Source of the DNA: Paenibacillus sp. JCM 10914
GTDB taxonomy: Bacteria > Bacillota > Bacilli > Paenibacillales > Paenibacillaceae
Direction: 5' to 3'
Assembly (NCBI RefSeq): GCF_001315105.1
Contig: NZ_BAZR01000020.1
Coordinates: 34,131 to 98,130, forward strand
Length of the DNA stretch: 64,000 bases
Part shown: one piece after another, positions 7,832 through 16,414 of the stretch
Layout of the letters: each line of letters opens with the position of its first letter
Numbering within the stretch: position 1 is the first letter of the stretch
Notes under the pieces: model-generated
Database searches by the model: none
Told to the model about the DNA's origin: nothing
What the model saw: only the letters and a program-made list of their open reading frames with translations
Made by a program: the position numbers and the translations under genes

Positions 7832-7987
7832 CTAGGGCCGCTTCTTCATGTTTTCCGTCATTTTCTGATGCAGAATTTCCTGGAAGGTGGCCGGCTTATT
7901 ATTAGACTCATTCTTAGGGGATGCCACAACCGGTTGTGGACGTTGGTACTGATGATGAAAGGGAGCCATCGTATGTATTTTAATCAT
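7832..7987 (-). CDS. Small protein of 51 residues, unrecognised
   Basis: The minus strand holds an ATG at 7987 with a perfect AGGAGG seven bases upstream, and a frame of 51 codons ending in TAG at 7832. The N-terminal half is His/Gln/Pro-rich (residues 8-24); the C-terminal half is a likely helix (TFQEILHQKMTENMKKR). The ribosome site, Lys-rich helical end and position between two terminators support a real gene. I know no family for it. It lies downstream of acnA's terminator on the same strand, so it probably has its own promoter in 7988-8100. Confidence 0.5.
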   Translation of the reverse strand: MIKIHTMAPFHHQYQRPQPVVASPKNESNNKPATFQEILHQKMTENMKKRP

Positions 7988-8090
7988 GGGGCCATCCTCC
8001 TGAACAATGGATTTTCAACATGGTTTGTACCCTTTAACCGCCTCAGACGCATTCGAAACGGAATTTCCAATATTCAGGAGGAAAGTACCG

Positions 8091-8135
8091 GAAAAATAGA
8101 AATCCCCAACATCCGACAAGTGGATGTTGGGGATT
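8091..8135 (-). terminator. Terminator of acnA
   Basis: Fourteen-base perfect arms (8101-8114 and 8122-8135, AATCCCCAACATCC and complement), followed on the minus strand by TTCTATTTTT. Confidence 0.85.
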
Positions 8136-8169
8136 TATTCCTAAGGCTAAAGCGCCTATCGGTGTTGCT

Positions 8170-10887
8170 TTATTGGTTCGATGCGATCATTTGACGCAGT
8201 ACCGTTTGGAGGATACCTCCGTTATGGTAGTAGTCCACGTCCACCATGCTGTCCAGACGAGCGGTAGCTTGGAACTCGAATTGCGTTCCGTCTTCGCGTG
8301 TAGCGATAACCGTCAACTCTTGACCTGGTTTCACATCGTTGCTGAGACCTAAGATATCAAATGTCTCGCGGCCGTTCAGTCCAAGGCTCTTCCAGCCATG
8401 GCCTTCTTGGAACTGGAGCGGGAGAACGCCCATGCCCACAAGGTTGGAGCGGTGGATACGTTCAAAGCTTTCAGCCAGTACAGCCTTGACGCCGAGGAGA
8501 TACGTACCTTTGGCTGCCCAGTCACGGGAGCTTCCTGTACCGTATTCTTTACCTGCAATAACGACCAGGTTCTGTCCGCCTGCTTGATAGTTCATCGAAG
8601 CATCGTAGATGGACATCACTTCATCGGTTGGCAGATACGTCGTAACACCGCCTTCGGTACCTGGTGCTACTTGGTTGCGGATACGGATGTTCGCGAACGT
8701 ACCGCGCATCATGACTTCGTGGTTACCACGGCGGGAGCCGTAGGAGTTGAAATCTTTGCGCTCAACGTTGCGATCGCTCAAGTATTTGCCTGCAGGGCTG
8801 TTGGTGGCAATATTACCTGCTGGCGAAATATGGTCGGTTGTGACCGAATCGCCCAAGAGAGCCAATACACGAGATTCCTTAATGTCTTGAATGTCGTTCA
8901 GGCCGTTACCGAGGCTTTCGAAGAACGGTGGATTCTGAATGTAAGTGGACAGATCGTCCCACTCGTACAATTCGCCCTCTGGAACAGGGATCTTGTTCCA
9001 ACGCTCGTTCGCGGTAAACACATTCTCGTATTTCTCACGGAACGATGCCGCGCTAACCGCTTGGCTGATCGCTTCGCGAATCTCGGTACTGGAAGGCCAG
9101 ATATCTTTCAGGTATACCGGCTCGTTGTTTGGATCGTAACCGATCGGATCGTTCTGCAGGTCGATATTCACGGTTCCTGCAAGAGCGTATGCAACAACTA
9201 GTGGCGGTGAAGCCAGATAATTGGCTTTAACCTGAGCATGCACGCGGCCTTCGAAGTTACGGTTACCGGAGAGGACGGCAGCAACGGTCATGTCGTTGTC
9301 GGCAATCGCTTCACTCACTTCGTCAGGCAACGGACCGGAGTTACCGATGCAAGTTGCACAGCCATAACCAGCAACGTAGAATCCAAGGGATTCCAGATAG
9401 TTGAGCAGACCGGCTTTCTCCAGATAGTCGGTTACGACTAGGGAGCCTGGTGTCAAGCTGCTCTTCACGTAGCCTGGTTTGGTAAGGCCGCGTTCCACAG
9501 CCTTCTTAGCCAGAAGTCCTGCGCCGAGCATAACGCTTGGGTTGGAAGTGTTGGTACAGCTTGTGATGGCTGCGATAACAACGGCACCGGTGCCCATTTC
9601 GCTAGTAGAGCCGTCTTTATGCTCAACCTTAACGGTCTCTGCGATCTTCTCGTCGCTAAGTCCATATCCGCCTTTGTCGATCGGTGTGCGAATAATATCA
9701 TTGAAGTTCTGCTTCATATCAGTAAGTTCAATACGGTCTTGCGGACGCTTCGGACCAGCCAAGCTCGGTACAACCGATGCAAGATCAAGTTCGATGACAT
9801 CAGAGAAATCAGGATCTGGTGTATCCGCTGTACGGAACATATTCTGTGCTTTATAGTAGCTTTCTACGAGCTCAACCTGCTCATCAGTACGACCCGTGTT
9901 GCGAAGGTATTCCAGCGTCTCGCTGTCAACCGGGAAGAAGCCGACGGTCGCGCCGTATTCTGGAGCCATGTTGGCAACCGTTGCACGGTCAGCCAGACTG
10001 ATGTTAGCAAGACCGGGACCATAGAATTCCACGAACTTGCCGACTACGCCTTTTTTACGGAGAAGTTCAGTTACCGTCAAGGCAAGGTCAGTTGCAGTTG
10101 AACCTTCTGCGAGGCTGCCTGTCAGTTTGAAGCCGATAACCTCAGGTGTTACGAAGTACAGTGGTTGGCCAAGCATGCCTGCTTCCGCCTCGATACCGCC
10201 AACACCCCAACCTACAACGCCAAGACCGTTGATCATGGTCGTATGGGAGTCCGTACCTACGAGGGAGTCAGGGAATACAACGGTCTCACCGTCAACCGTC
10301 TTCGTAGCCGCTACGGAAGCAAGGTACTCGAGGTTAACTTGGTGAACGATACCCGTTCCAGGAGGAACCGCACGGAAGTTGTTGAACGCTGTCTGAGCCC
10401 AGCGAAGGAAGCGGTAGCGCTCTTCGTTACGCTCGAATTCCACTTTCATGTTGTATTCGAGTGCTTGATCGGTACCGAAAGCATCAACCATCACGGAGTG
10501 GTCAATAACAAGATCGACCGGAACGAGCGGATTGATCTGCTTCGGGTCACCGCCGGACTTCTTAACGGTGTCGCGCATAGCAGCGAGATCGACAACGACT
10601 GGAACGCCGGTGAAATCCTGCAGGACGATACGAGCAGGAATGAACGGAATCTCTTTGTTGTTGTCACGGGCTTCATTCCACTTGGATAACAATTTAACGT
10701 GATCTTCTGTAATGGCACGTCCATCGAACTGGCGAACGGCAGCTTCAAGCAGCACGCGAATCGAGAATGGGAGCTTGGATACGTCGCCGTAACCTTGCTC
10801 TTCGAGCGCCTGCAGGCTGAAGTAACGGTAGTTCTTTCCAGCCACCTCAAGGTTACGTGAGATGGAGAATTGATCTTTAACTGACAT
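8170..10887 (-). CDS. acnA: Aconitate hydratase
   Basis: A 905-residue aconitase of the AcnA/CitB type, interconverting citrate and isocitrate in the TCA cycle. The 4Fe-4S ligands are in AITSCTNTSNP and GYGCATCIGNSGP; the swivel domain has the conserved KEYGTGSSRDWAAKG. Related Bacillus CitB also binds iron-responsive RNA when it lacks the cluster, and this protein has the same length and domain order. The start ATG has AAGGAGG seven bases upstream. It is a monocistronic unit with a good promoter and a palindrome in the leader, and ends at a strong terminator. Confidence 0.97.
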   Translation of the reverse strand: MSVKDQFSISRNLEVAGKNYRYFSLQALEEQGYGDVSKLPFSIRVLLEAAVRQFDGRAITEDHVKLLSKWNEARDNNKEIPFIPARIVLQDFTGVPVVVDLAAMRDTVKKSGGDPKQINPLVPVDLVIDHSVMVDAFGTDQALEYNMKVEFERNEERYRFLRWAQTAFNNFRAVPPGTGIVHQVNLEYLASVAATKTVDGETVVFPDSLVGTDSHTTMINGLGVVGWGVGGIEAEAGMLGQPLYFVTPEVIGFKLTGSLAEGSTATDLALTVTELLRKKGVVGKFVEFYGPGLANISLADRATVANMAPEYGATVGFFPVDSETLEYLRNTGRTDEQVELVESYYKAQNMFRTADTPDPDFSDVIELDLASVVPSLAGPKRPQDRIELTDMKQNFNDIIRTPIDKGGYGLSDEKIAETVKVEHKDGSTSEMGTGAVVIAAITSCTNTSNPSVMLGAGLLAKKAVERGLTKPGYVKSSLTPGSLVVTDYLEKAGLLNYLESLGFYVAGYGCATCIGNSGPLPDEVSEAIADNDMTVAAVLSGNRNFEGRVHAQVKANYLASPPLVVAYALAGTVNIDLQNDPIGYDPNNEPVYLKDIWPSSTEIREAISQAVSAASFREKYENVFTANERWNKIPVPEGELYEWDDLSTYIQNPPFFESLGNGLNDIQDIKESRVLALLGDSVTTDHISPAGNIATNSPAGKYLSDRNVERKDFNSYGSRRGNHEVMMRGTFANIRIRNQVAPGTEGGVTTYLPTDEVMSIYDASMNYQAGGQNLVVIAGKEYGTGSSRDWAAKGTYLLGVKAVLAESFERIHRSNLVGMGVLPLQFQEGHGWKSLGLNGRETFDILGLSNDVKPGQELTVIATREDGTQFEFQATARLDSMVDVDYYHNGGILQTVLRQMIASNQ

Positions 10888-10935
10888 ACATGAACCTCCT
10901 TGAGTCTTTTCAATGCGAGTTTGTTGTTTCGCTAG

Positions 10936-10952
10936 ATGAAACCTTATTTCAT
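10936..10952 (-). promoter_or_regulatory. Palindrome in the acnA leader, possible operator
   Basis: ATGAAA-CCTTA-TTTCAT, just downstream of the predicted acnA transcription start. In Bacillus the citB gene is controlled by CcpC and CodY; whether this site is bound by either cannot be told from sequence. The rest of the acnA/amidase gap (10998-11182) shows no further gene or clear element. Confidence 0.35.
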
Positions 10953-10968
10953 AAATTGACTTACTTTA

Positions 10969-10997
10969 AGTATAACGTTTTCAGTTAGCTACGTAAA
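10969..10997 (-). promoter_or_regulatory. Probable acnA promoter
   Basis: On the minus strand, TTTACG and TATACT separated by 17 bases, placing the start of transcription near 10962. Confidence 0.5.
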
Positions 10998-11182
10998 GCA
11001 TTTTTTATAGAAGAAAAAAATTGAAAAGAGCGTAAACAAGCCCGATTTTTACTCGTAACAAAAGCACTGAAGTCCAGGGTTAAGCGTAATCTCTAGACCA
11101 AAGTTCATAGCCTGCCGGGTCTCTTCATATATTTGAATTAGGGAAGTGCGTGGCAAGGTCAGGCCAGAGGAGGAGAGAGGTT

Positions 11183-12205
11183 ATGCACAGTCTGAAGCAG
11201 GCAGAGAAACCATGGAGGCAAGCAATATATATTTACGTCAATCAATATAACCAAAATCGTGTGGACTATTCTTCAGGCCTCAAAGAGCAAATCATAGCGG
11301 ATCTGGACTACTTGGTAGCCAGGGGCGAGAGACAGTTCAGATTGCAATCGTGGTACAAGGAGCGGGAAGCTGTACCTCTGAAATGTGAGACCCGTGCCCG
11401 GTTACAGCGGATATTAAGGGAGACAGAGGACGATGTTGTAGCAGATGTAAGGCTGCATAGCGTATTTTACTATGACAAGCGGGGCATGACACATCGCGAG
11501 GACACCATCTCATGGGAACGATTGACGCTGATCCGGGACGGGGATGCTTGGGTTATCGTCGGGATTGAACGAATCCAGGATGAGCGCCATCCGAAGCTGA
11601 ACAATATCCACTTGCCTGCGGACCATCATGGCGTGAATCGAGAGCCGTCTCTTCCATTCATGAATGGGCGGGTGTATTCCGGCGGAGGCAGTCCGCGCTC
11701 GGGCCGTTATGAGCGCGAAGCCGCTGCTGCTTATGCTGATCGCTACTGGGAAACGGCCAATCCGGAGTTCGAAGAATTCGACGTAGACTGCACGAATTAT
11801 ATCTCCCAGTGCCTCTTTGCAGGTAAAGCTCCAATCCACTATACTGGTAGGAGAGAAGCGGGATGGTGGTATAAGGGCTATGTGAACAAGCGGGAATGGT
11901 GGAGCTTCAGTTGGGCGGTTTCCAACAGCTTTGCGCACTATTTAAACAACAGCTCGTCAGGGCTGAGAGCAGAGCAGGTGGAACGGCCGGAACAACTGAT
12001 GCTCGGCGATGTCATCGTTTACGATTGGGATGGTGACGGGGCGTTTCAGCACAGCACCGTCGTAACGGCGTTTGATGCGGAAGGCATGCCTCTGGTGAAT
12101 GCGCACACCGTATCCAGTCGTCACCGCTTCTGGGATTACCGGGATTCATACGCCTGGAATGAGAACACGAAGTACCGTTTATACCATATACCCGATTATT
12201 TTTAG
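11183..12205 (+). CDS. Amidase-domain protein (Amidase_6, NlpC/P60-like)
   Basis: About 340 residues. The N-terminal half (~1-150) is an alpha+beta region found in many Bacillales amidase_6 proteins. The C-terminal half has the putative catalytic Cys in VDCTNYISQCLF and His in AFQHSTVVTAF, with the adjacent DVIVYDWDGDG. This is the amidase_6 domain, a papain-like fold thought to cut peptide or amide bonds in wall or secreted substrates. No signal peptide is visible. I take ATG 11183, preceded by GAGGAGGAGAGAGG, over the longer frame from 11150. It is followed by ddl after 45 bases, so the two wall-related genes may be co-transcribed. Confidence 0.8.
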   Translation: MHSLKQAEKPWRQAIYIYVNQYNQNRVDYSSGLKEQIIADLDYLVARGERQFRLQSWYKEREAVPLKCETRARLQRILRETEDDVVADVRLHSVFYYDKRGMTHREDTISWERLTLIRDGDAWVIVGIERIQDERHPKLNNIHLPADHHGVNREPSLPFMNGRVYSGGGSPRSGRYEREAAAAYADRYWETANPEFEEFDVDCTNYISQCLFAGKAPIHYTGRREAGWWYKGYVNKREWWSFSWAVSNSFAHYLNNSSSGLRAEQVERPEQLMLGDVIVYDWDGDGAFQHSTVVTAFDAEGMPLVNAHTVSSRHRFWDYRDSYAWNENTKYRLYHIPDYF

Positions 12206-12250
12206 GATGACAGCATGTCATGCTGCAATACGGACAAAAGAGAGGTTAAC

Positions 12251-13345
12251 ATGGGACAGGACAAATTAAAGGTTGGCTTGGTATACGGGGGTAAGTCAGG
12301 CGAGCATGAAGTGTCGTTATCCACGGCATTTGCGGTCATGAACGCATTTGATTTTGATAAATATGAATTAATCCCGTTCTATATTTCGAAACAGGGATCT
12401 TGGAGGATCGGCAGCACGCTAAATGCTCCATTTACGCAGCAAGAAGATCTAAAGCTGGTTGATGGAGAGGACACACAGTCTGCGCTTAATGCCGTATTCA
12501 GCCGACTGTACGGGCAGGAGAAGCCGACCGTCGATATTATGTTTCCGTTGCTGCACGGTACGTATGGTGAGGATGGAACGATCCAAGGGCTGTTCGAGAT
12601 GGCCGATATACCTTATGTAGGCACCGGAGTATTAACCTCAGCTGCAGGCATGGATAAAGTCGTCATGAAAAAGCTGTTCGCGGAGGCGGGGCTGCCACAG
12701 TGCGAGTATAGTTATTTCAACAGATCGCAGTGGAACCGGAGCGAACATGAGTTGCTCCAACAGATTGAGCATAAGCTTGGATATCCGAGCTTCGTCAAGC
12801 CGGCTAATCTGGGCTCCAGCGTCGGGATATCCAAGGCCAAGAACCGAGGACAGTTACGGGAAGCGATCCAAACCGCGCTTCGCTTCGATGATAAAATCAT
12901 CGTCGAGGAGTTCGTGGACGCCCGCGAGGTGGAAGTGAGCGTGCTTGGCAGTGATGAACCGATGGCATCGGTTCCGGGTGAAATCGTTTCTTCTAGTGAA
13001 TACTACGACTATGCCGCTAAATACACGGACGGTCAATCGCAAATGCAGATTCCGGCCGATATCGACCCGGATACGGCCGATCAGTTGCGTGAACTTGCCA
13101 TTACGGCCTTCAGGGCTATTGAAGGCGACGGAATTACCCGCGCGGATTTTTTCTTCCGTCGTTCGGACGGCAAGATCCTGATTAACGAAGTGAACACGAT
13201 GCCGGGCTTTACTCCGTTCAGTATGTACCCGCTTCTGTGGAGAGAGACTGGGGTCTCCTACCGAGAGCTGCTTGACCGAATGATTGAACTCGGCCTTGAG
13301 CGTTACAACCGCAAACATGCTCTACTCTATGAGAACCAAGTGTAG
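12251..13345 (+). CDS. ddl: D-alanine--D-alanine ligase
   Basis: An ATP-grasp ligase of 364 residues joining two D-alanines for peptidoglycan precursors. The N-terminal VYGGKSGEHEVSL motif, the loop HGTYGEDGTIQGLFE, the SSVGISK ATP-binding part and the C-terminal RADFFFR and LINEVNTMPGFT motifs are all present. GTP-grasp variants or VanA-type D-Ala-D-Lac ligases differ in the central loop; I see nothing pointing to a resistance-type ligase. ATG 12251 has AGAGAGG 6-9 bases before it; the frame opens at 12215 without a site. Confidence 0.95.
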   Translation: MGQDKLKVGLVYGGKSGEHEVSLSTAFAVMNAFDFDKYELIPFYISKQGSWRIGSTLNAPFTQQEDLKLVDGEDTQSALNAVFSRLYGQEKPTVDIMFPLLHGTYGEDGTIQGLFEMADIPYVGTGVLTSAAGMDKVVMKKLFAEAGLPQCEYSYFNRSQWNRSEHELLQQIEHKLGYPSFVKPANLGSSVGISKAKNRGQLREAIQTALRFDDKIIVEEFVDAREVEVSVLGSDEPMASVPGEIVSSSEYYDYAAKYTDGQSQMQIPADIDPDTADQLRELAITAFRAIEGDGITRADFFFRRSDGKILINEVNTMPGFTPFSMYPLLWRETGVSYRELLDRMIELGLERYNRKHALLYENQV

Positions 13346-13378
13346 CACACTGTATATAGCACCATATATATGAATGCC

Positions 13379-13411
13379 AAGGGGAGTCCGCATCAATAAT
13401 CGGCTCCCCTT
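13379..13411 (+). terminator. Hairpin after ddl, weak terminator
   Basis: AAGGGGAG and CTCCCCTT arms with a 17-base loop, but no strong T-run follows. Confidence 0.5.
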
Positions 13412-13449
13412 GAGTCTAACAATCTGTAATGAAAGGATGGTCTACTTTT

Positions 13450-13866
13450 ATGGGATTCCAAACTGAATTTAATTCTGTATGCAAGTTCAAGAGCGAGCAG
13501 GAGTTGTACGAGCTGTTGGAATACGGGCGTGGCAAGATGTTAAAAGATGGTCTTCGTGTGTTTCCGACCGGACAGAAGGTCATTGCTTATTCGCCGGATA
13601 ACCAGGCGGTAGCGATTGTGCTGATTACGGCCTGCGTTTCGGAGATTAATTTTCAGAGCCGTGAAGTGACTTCGGTTGAGCTGCAATTGATCCGCAAATT
13701 GACTGATGAGGAATCCAGAGTGCAGACGCTCTCGCCCACGAAATGTTTTTTGGAGACCGTGCATGATTGTACGTTTCGGTTATGTAGCCATGTCTACGGT
13801 CGTGCAGAATGCTTCCCCATCCAAGACCATGACCATGAAGAGCTTTCTGAAACTGGCGGACCATGA
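13450..13866 (+). CDS. Small protein of unknown function ahead of uvsE; reading frame possibly shifted at its end
   Basis: The frame codes for 138 residues from ATG 13450, with GAAAGG 17-22 bases upstream. The first ~95 residues look like a compact alpha+beta domain (GFQTEFNSVCKF, then GLRVFPTGQKVIAYSP and SVELQLIRKLTDEE). This somewhat resembles small DUF2584-like Bacillales proteins, but I am not confident of the family. The last ~35 residues overlap the start of uvsE and look unlike protein (Cys/His-rich). If one base is missing in the T-run near 13746-13751, the frame would instead stop at TGA 13764, giving a normal ATGA overlap with uvsE. The first part is probably real; its true end is uncertain. 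Confidence 0.55.
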   Translation: MGFQTEFNSVCKFKSEQELYELLEYGRGKMLKDGLRVFPTGQKVIAYSPDNQAVAIVLITACVSEINFQSREVTSVELQLIRKLTDEESRVQTLSPTKCFLETVHDCTFRLCSHVYGRAECFPIQDHDHEELSETGGP

Positions 13867-14764
13867 GGCCGGCATACACAAATTGGAGCGAATAGCGAAT
13901 GAGAATCTACATAACACGCTGAGATTGCTTAGGCATAATCTTGCGCACGATATTCAAGTATACCGTTTCTCCTCAAAGTTGATTCCCCTGGCTACTCACC
14001 AGGATATGCGGGATTGGAATCCGTTTCCCGCGTTACGGGAAGGATTTCAAGCGATCGGTGAGTTCGTGAAGAAACATGAGATGAGAGTTTCCTTTCATCC
14101 CGACCACTTTACGGTGTTAAGTACACCCAGACCGGAAGTGTTGACGAATTCGATTCGGGATTTGGAAGCCCACGTTCGGATGCTGGAGGCGATGGGATTG
14201 TCGTCCGCCATGAAAAACAATATCCATATCGGTGGGGCTTACGGAGACAAGCCGTCCGCCTCATCCCGATTCATCGAGCACTTTCATCTGCTCGATCAGA
14301 GCATTAAAGAGCGGCTGACACTGGAAAACGACGACAAAACCTTCAATGCTCCCGAAACGCTGGCGGTATGCCAATCTACAGGACTGCCAATGGTGATCGA
14401 TATTCATCACCAATGGGTCAACAATGACGGCGAAGCTCCTTGGGAGCTGTGGCCGGATATCCTCAGAACATGGGAGTCTCCTCTTGCACAGGCAGGGTCG
14501 GAGCTTGCCAATCCCTTGCCGCCGAAGATTCACGTCTCCAGCCCGAAGAGTCCAACGGATATTCGCAGCCATGCTGACGGTGTGGATGTCGTTCCGCTGC
14601 TCGCATTTTTACGCAACATTGCCAAGGTGACCCCGAAGGTAGACGTGATGATCGAAGCGAAGATGAAAGACGGTGCCCTGTTTGACCTCATGCGGGACCT
14701 GGCTTTGTATACAGAAGAGGGAGTAACCATACGCGATGGTGCCTCGATCGAGATTAAACCATAG
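13763..14764 (+). CDS. uvsE: UV damage endonuclease
   Basis: A 333-residue UvdE/UvsE endonuclease that nicks DNA 5' of UV photoproducts and starts excision repair independently of UvrABC. It begins in the family's usual way (MIVRFGYVAMS, then NASPSKTMT), with a TIM-barrel containing SFHPDHFTVL, NIHIGGAYGDK, LENDD, VIDIHHQW, KIHVSSPK and DVMIEAKMKD as metal-ligand strands. ATG 13763 has TGGAG seven bases upstream. It overlaps the preceding small gene's frame and may be translated coupled to it. Confidence 0.93.
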   Translation: MIVRFGYVAMSTVVQNASPSKTMTMKSFLKLADHEAGIHKLERIANENLHNTLRLLRHNLAHDIQVYRFSSKLIPLATHQDMRDWNPFPALREGFQAIGEFVKKHEMRVSFHPDHFTVLSTPRPEVLTNSIRDLEAHVRMLEAMGLSSAMKNNIHIGGAYGDKPSASSRFIEHFHLLDQSIKERLTLENDDKTFNAPETLAVCQSTGLPMVIDIHHQWVNNDGEAPWELWPDILRTWESPLAQAGSELANPLPPKIHVSSPKSPTDIRSHADGVDVVPLLAFLRNIAKVTPKVDVMIEAKMKDGALFDLMRDLALYTEEGVTIRDGASIEIKP

Positions 14765-15059
14765 GACAAGCTTGCTTTCCATAATATGTTTAACTGGATT
14801 GTACCTAGCAAATTCTTCATGCTCCCTGAGGATAGGTCTTGCAAGTTATCAAGATTTAAGGTACGTTGGAATTACTGGAAGTAACATACAGGTATTATGT
14901 CAAAGTTCGTTTCCGCCAAGCATACCGACGTGCTTTAAGGGACGGACTTTTGTTGAAATAGGGCGGAAATTCATGAGAGGTTGCCCTCTCTTACCTCGTA
15001 TTACTTGAATAGAATGTAGGGGTATGCAAAGAAATCAATAGATTGATATAGAAAGTAGT
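14765..15059 (+). other. Intergenic region with a possible structured RNA element
   Basis: No convincing gene. It contains TTTCCGCC (14910) and GGCGGAAA (14962-14969) as closing arms around about 44 bases, with a nested AAGCA/TGCTT hairpin, followed by a GAGAGG-TTG-CCTCTC hairpin around 14974. I recognise no riboswitch class. It may be the uvsE terminator region plus the leader of the next gene. Confidence 0.35.
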
Positions 15060-15929
15060 GTGAGTGCTTTGAACGAAAATGATAAGGTACCTTATGTTGT
15101 TAGCAGTAAGAGTTATACAGCCGTGGCTATCAATTGCGCTTCCAAAGCGGGGGAATGGATCAAGAGCAGACTGGGAACAGTAGAAAGGCTCAGCACCAAG
15201 GTATCTGCGCAGGATATCGTGACCGAGGTTGATAAGGGAGCGGAGCAGATGATCCGCAAGCTGATCCTGACGCACTTCCCTGATCACGCAATTCTTGGGG
15301 AAGAAGGGGTGGAGCCAGGGGCAGAGGCGGCTGCAAGGGCGCTGCAAGCGGCACAGGACGAAGAATACTTGTGGATTATCGATCCGATTGATGGCACAAC
15401 GAATTATGTGCACGGATTCCCGTTCTATTCGGTGTCGATCGCACTGGCTCATCGCGGTCAAGTCATTGTAGGTGTCATATACGATCCTTCCAGAGATGAA
15501 TTGTTTGTTGCTGAGAAGGGCAAAGGCGCCTACGTACATGGCAGTCCGATGCATGTGTCCGGTGAGGAGCAGTTATCGGATAGTTTGTTCGCTTCGGGCT
15601 TTCCGCTCGACGCCGCAGTCAACCTGCCTCAGAATATGGCCGAGCTGCAGATGCTGCTGCCCAAGGTACGCAATATCAGAGCCGGCGGTTCGGCGGCGCT
15701 TCATCTCGCATATGTGGCAACTGGTCGCTTAAGCGGTTACTGGGAGCGGGGGCTCAGCGCATGGGATGCAGCTGCCGGCGCATTGCTGGTTCAGGAATCT
15801 GGAGGCAGAGTTTCTGATACGGAAGGGCGTCCATATGACTTGGCGGTACGGAACATTGCGGCTACGAATGGCTTGATTCATCAAGGATTGCTGGATACGT
15901 TGAAAGAAGCGAGCGATTCGGCTCGCTAG
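15060..15929 (+). CDS. Inositol monophosphatase family protein
   Basis: A 289-residue member of the IMPase/SuhB/FBPase superfamily of Mg-dependent sugar-phosphate phosphatases. Diagnostic motifs: DIVTEVDKGAE, ILGEEG (metal Glu), the WIIDPIDGTTNYVHG signature and the C-terminal WDAAAGALLVQESGG. The likely substrates are myo-inositol-1-phosphate or related sugar phosphates; no neighbour fixes this. The start is GTG 15060 with a weak GAAAG site; TTG 15069 is an alternative. It is followed by a small helical protein gene in the same direction. Confidence 0.9.
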   Translation: MSALNENDKVPYVVSSKSYTAVAINCASKAGEWIKSRLGTVERLSTKVSAQDIVTEVDKGAEQMIRKLILTHFPDHAILGEEGVEPGAEAAARALQAAQDEEYLWIIDPIDGTTNYVHGFPFYSVSIALAHRGQVIVGVIYDPSRDELFVAEKGKGAYVHGSPMHVSGEEQLSDSLFASGFPLDAAVNLPQNMAELQMLLPKVRNIRAGGSAALHLAYVATGRLSGYWERGLSAWDAAAGALLVQESGGRVSDTEGRPYDLAVRNIAATNGLIHQGLLDTLKEASDSAR

Positions 15930-15974
15930 ACTAGAGCACGTCGAACACCTCACCATAAGGAGTGGCAGCGTACA

Positions 15975-16235
15975 ATGAATGAGAAGCACGATCAGGATTT
16001 GGAGCGTCAGCTCAGCGACATGCTGACCGAAGGCGAGATGCAGCAGAAGGATCGGGAGCAGGAGCAGCGGCGGCTCCTTAATCCGAAATACGAGATCCGC
16101 ATTCAGACCCAGCTCGATCCCATCGTCGAGGAGACCAAGCAATATCGCAGCATGGCGAAGGAACTCGATGATCGCTATGATAAGTACATGGAACAGGCTG
16201 ATAAGAAAGCAAAGCCAGACAATCAAGACGCATAA
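15975..16235 (+). CDS. Small charged helical protein, unknown
   Basis: An 86-residue protein, very rich in Glu, Gln, Lys and Arg, predicted almost fully helical and probably coiled-coil (EQRRLLNPKYEIR in the middle). A ribosome site ATAAGGAG lies about 10 bases upstream, and a perfect terminator follows, so it is a real gene. No signal peptide or membrane segment. It may be co-transcribed with the inositol phosphatase gene 45 bases before it. Function unknown. Confidence 0.7.
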   Translation: MNEKHDQDLERQLSDMLTEGEMQQKDREQEQRRLLNPKYEIRIQTQLDPIVEETKQYRSMAKELDDRYDKYMEQADKKAKPDNQDA

Positions 16236-16276
16236 TTTCGGTAGCGCTTACGGTTTAACCCAAATAAGACAACGGG

Positions 16277-16311
16277 AATGGACAGCACATCAAGGCGCTG
16301 TCCATTTTTTT
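16277..16311 (+). terminator. Terminator after the small helical protein gene
   Basis: AATGGACAGC paired with GCTGTCCATT, loop of 10, followed by TTTTT. Confidence 0.9.
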
Positions 16312-16414
16312 AGATTATGTGCAGCATTCAGGTCTTGAGTACCCAGGCGGGGACGAAGGTGGTAAAATAAGACTGTACTCATAAAATGATGATCAAGTAA
16401 TGGGGAGTGATGAC

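Noticed and set aside
12251..13345. Ddl as a vancomycin-resistance type ligase
   Set aside because: There are no vanH/vanX-like neighbours and nothing distinctive in the sequence; it looks like the housekeeping enzyme.
14786..14884. 32-codon frame after uvsE
   Set aside because: There is no ribosome site, and the composition is not protein-like enough to call.
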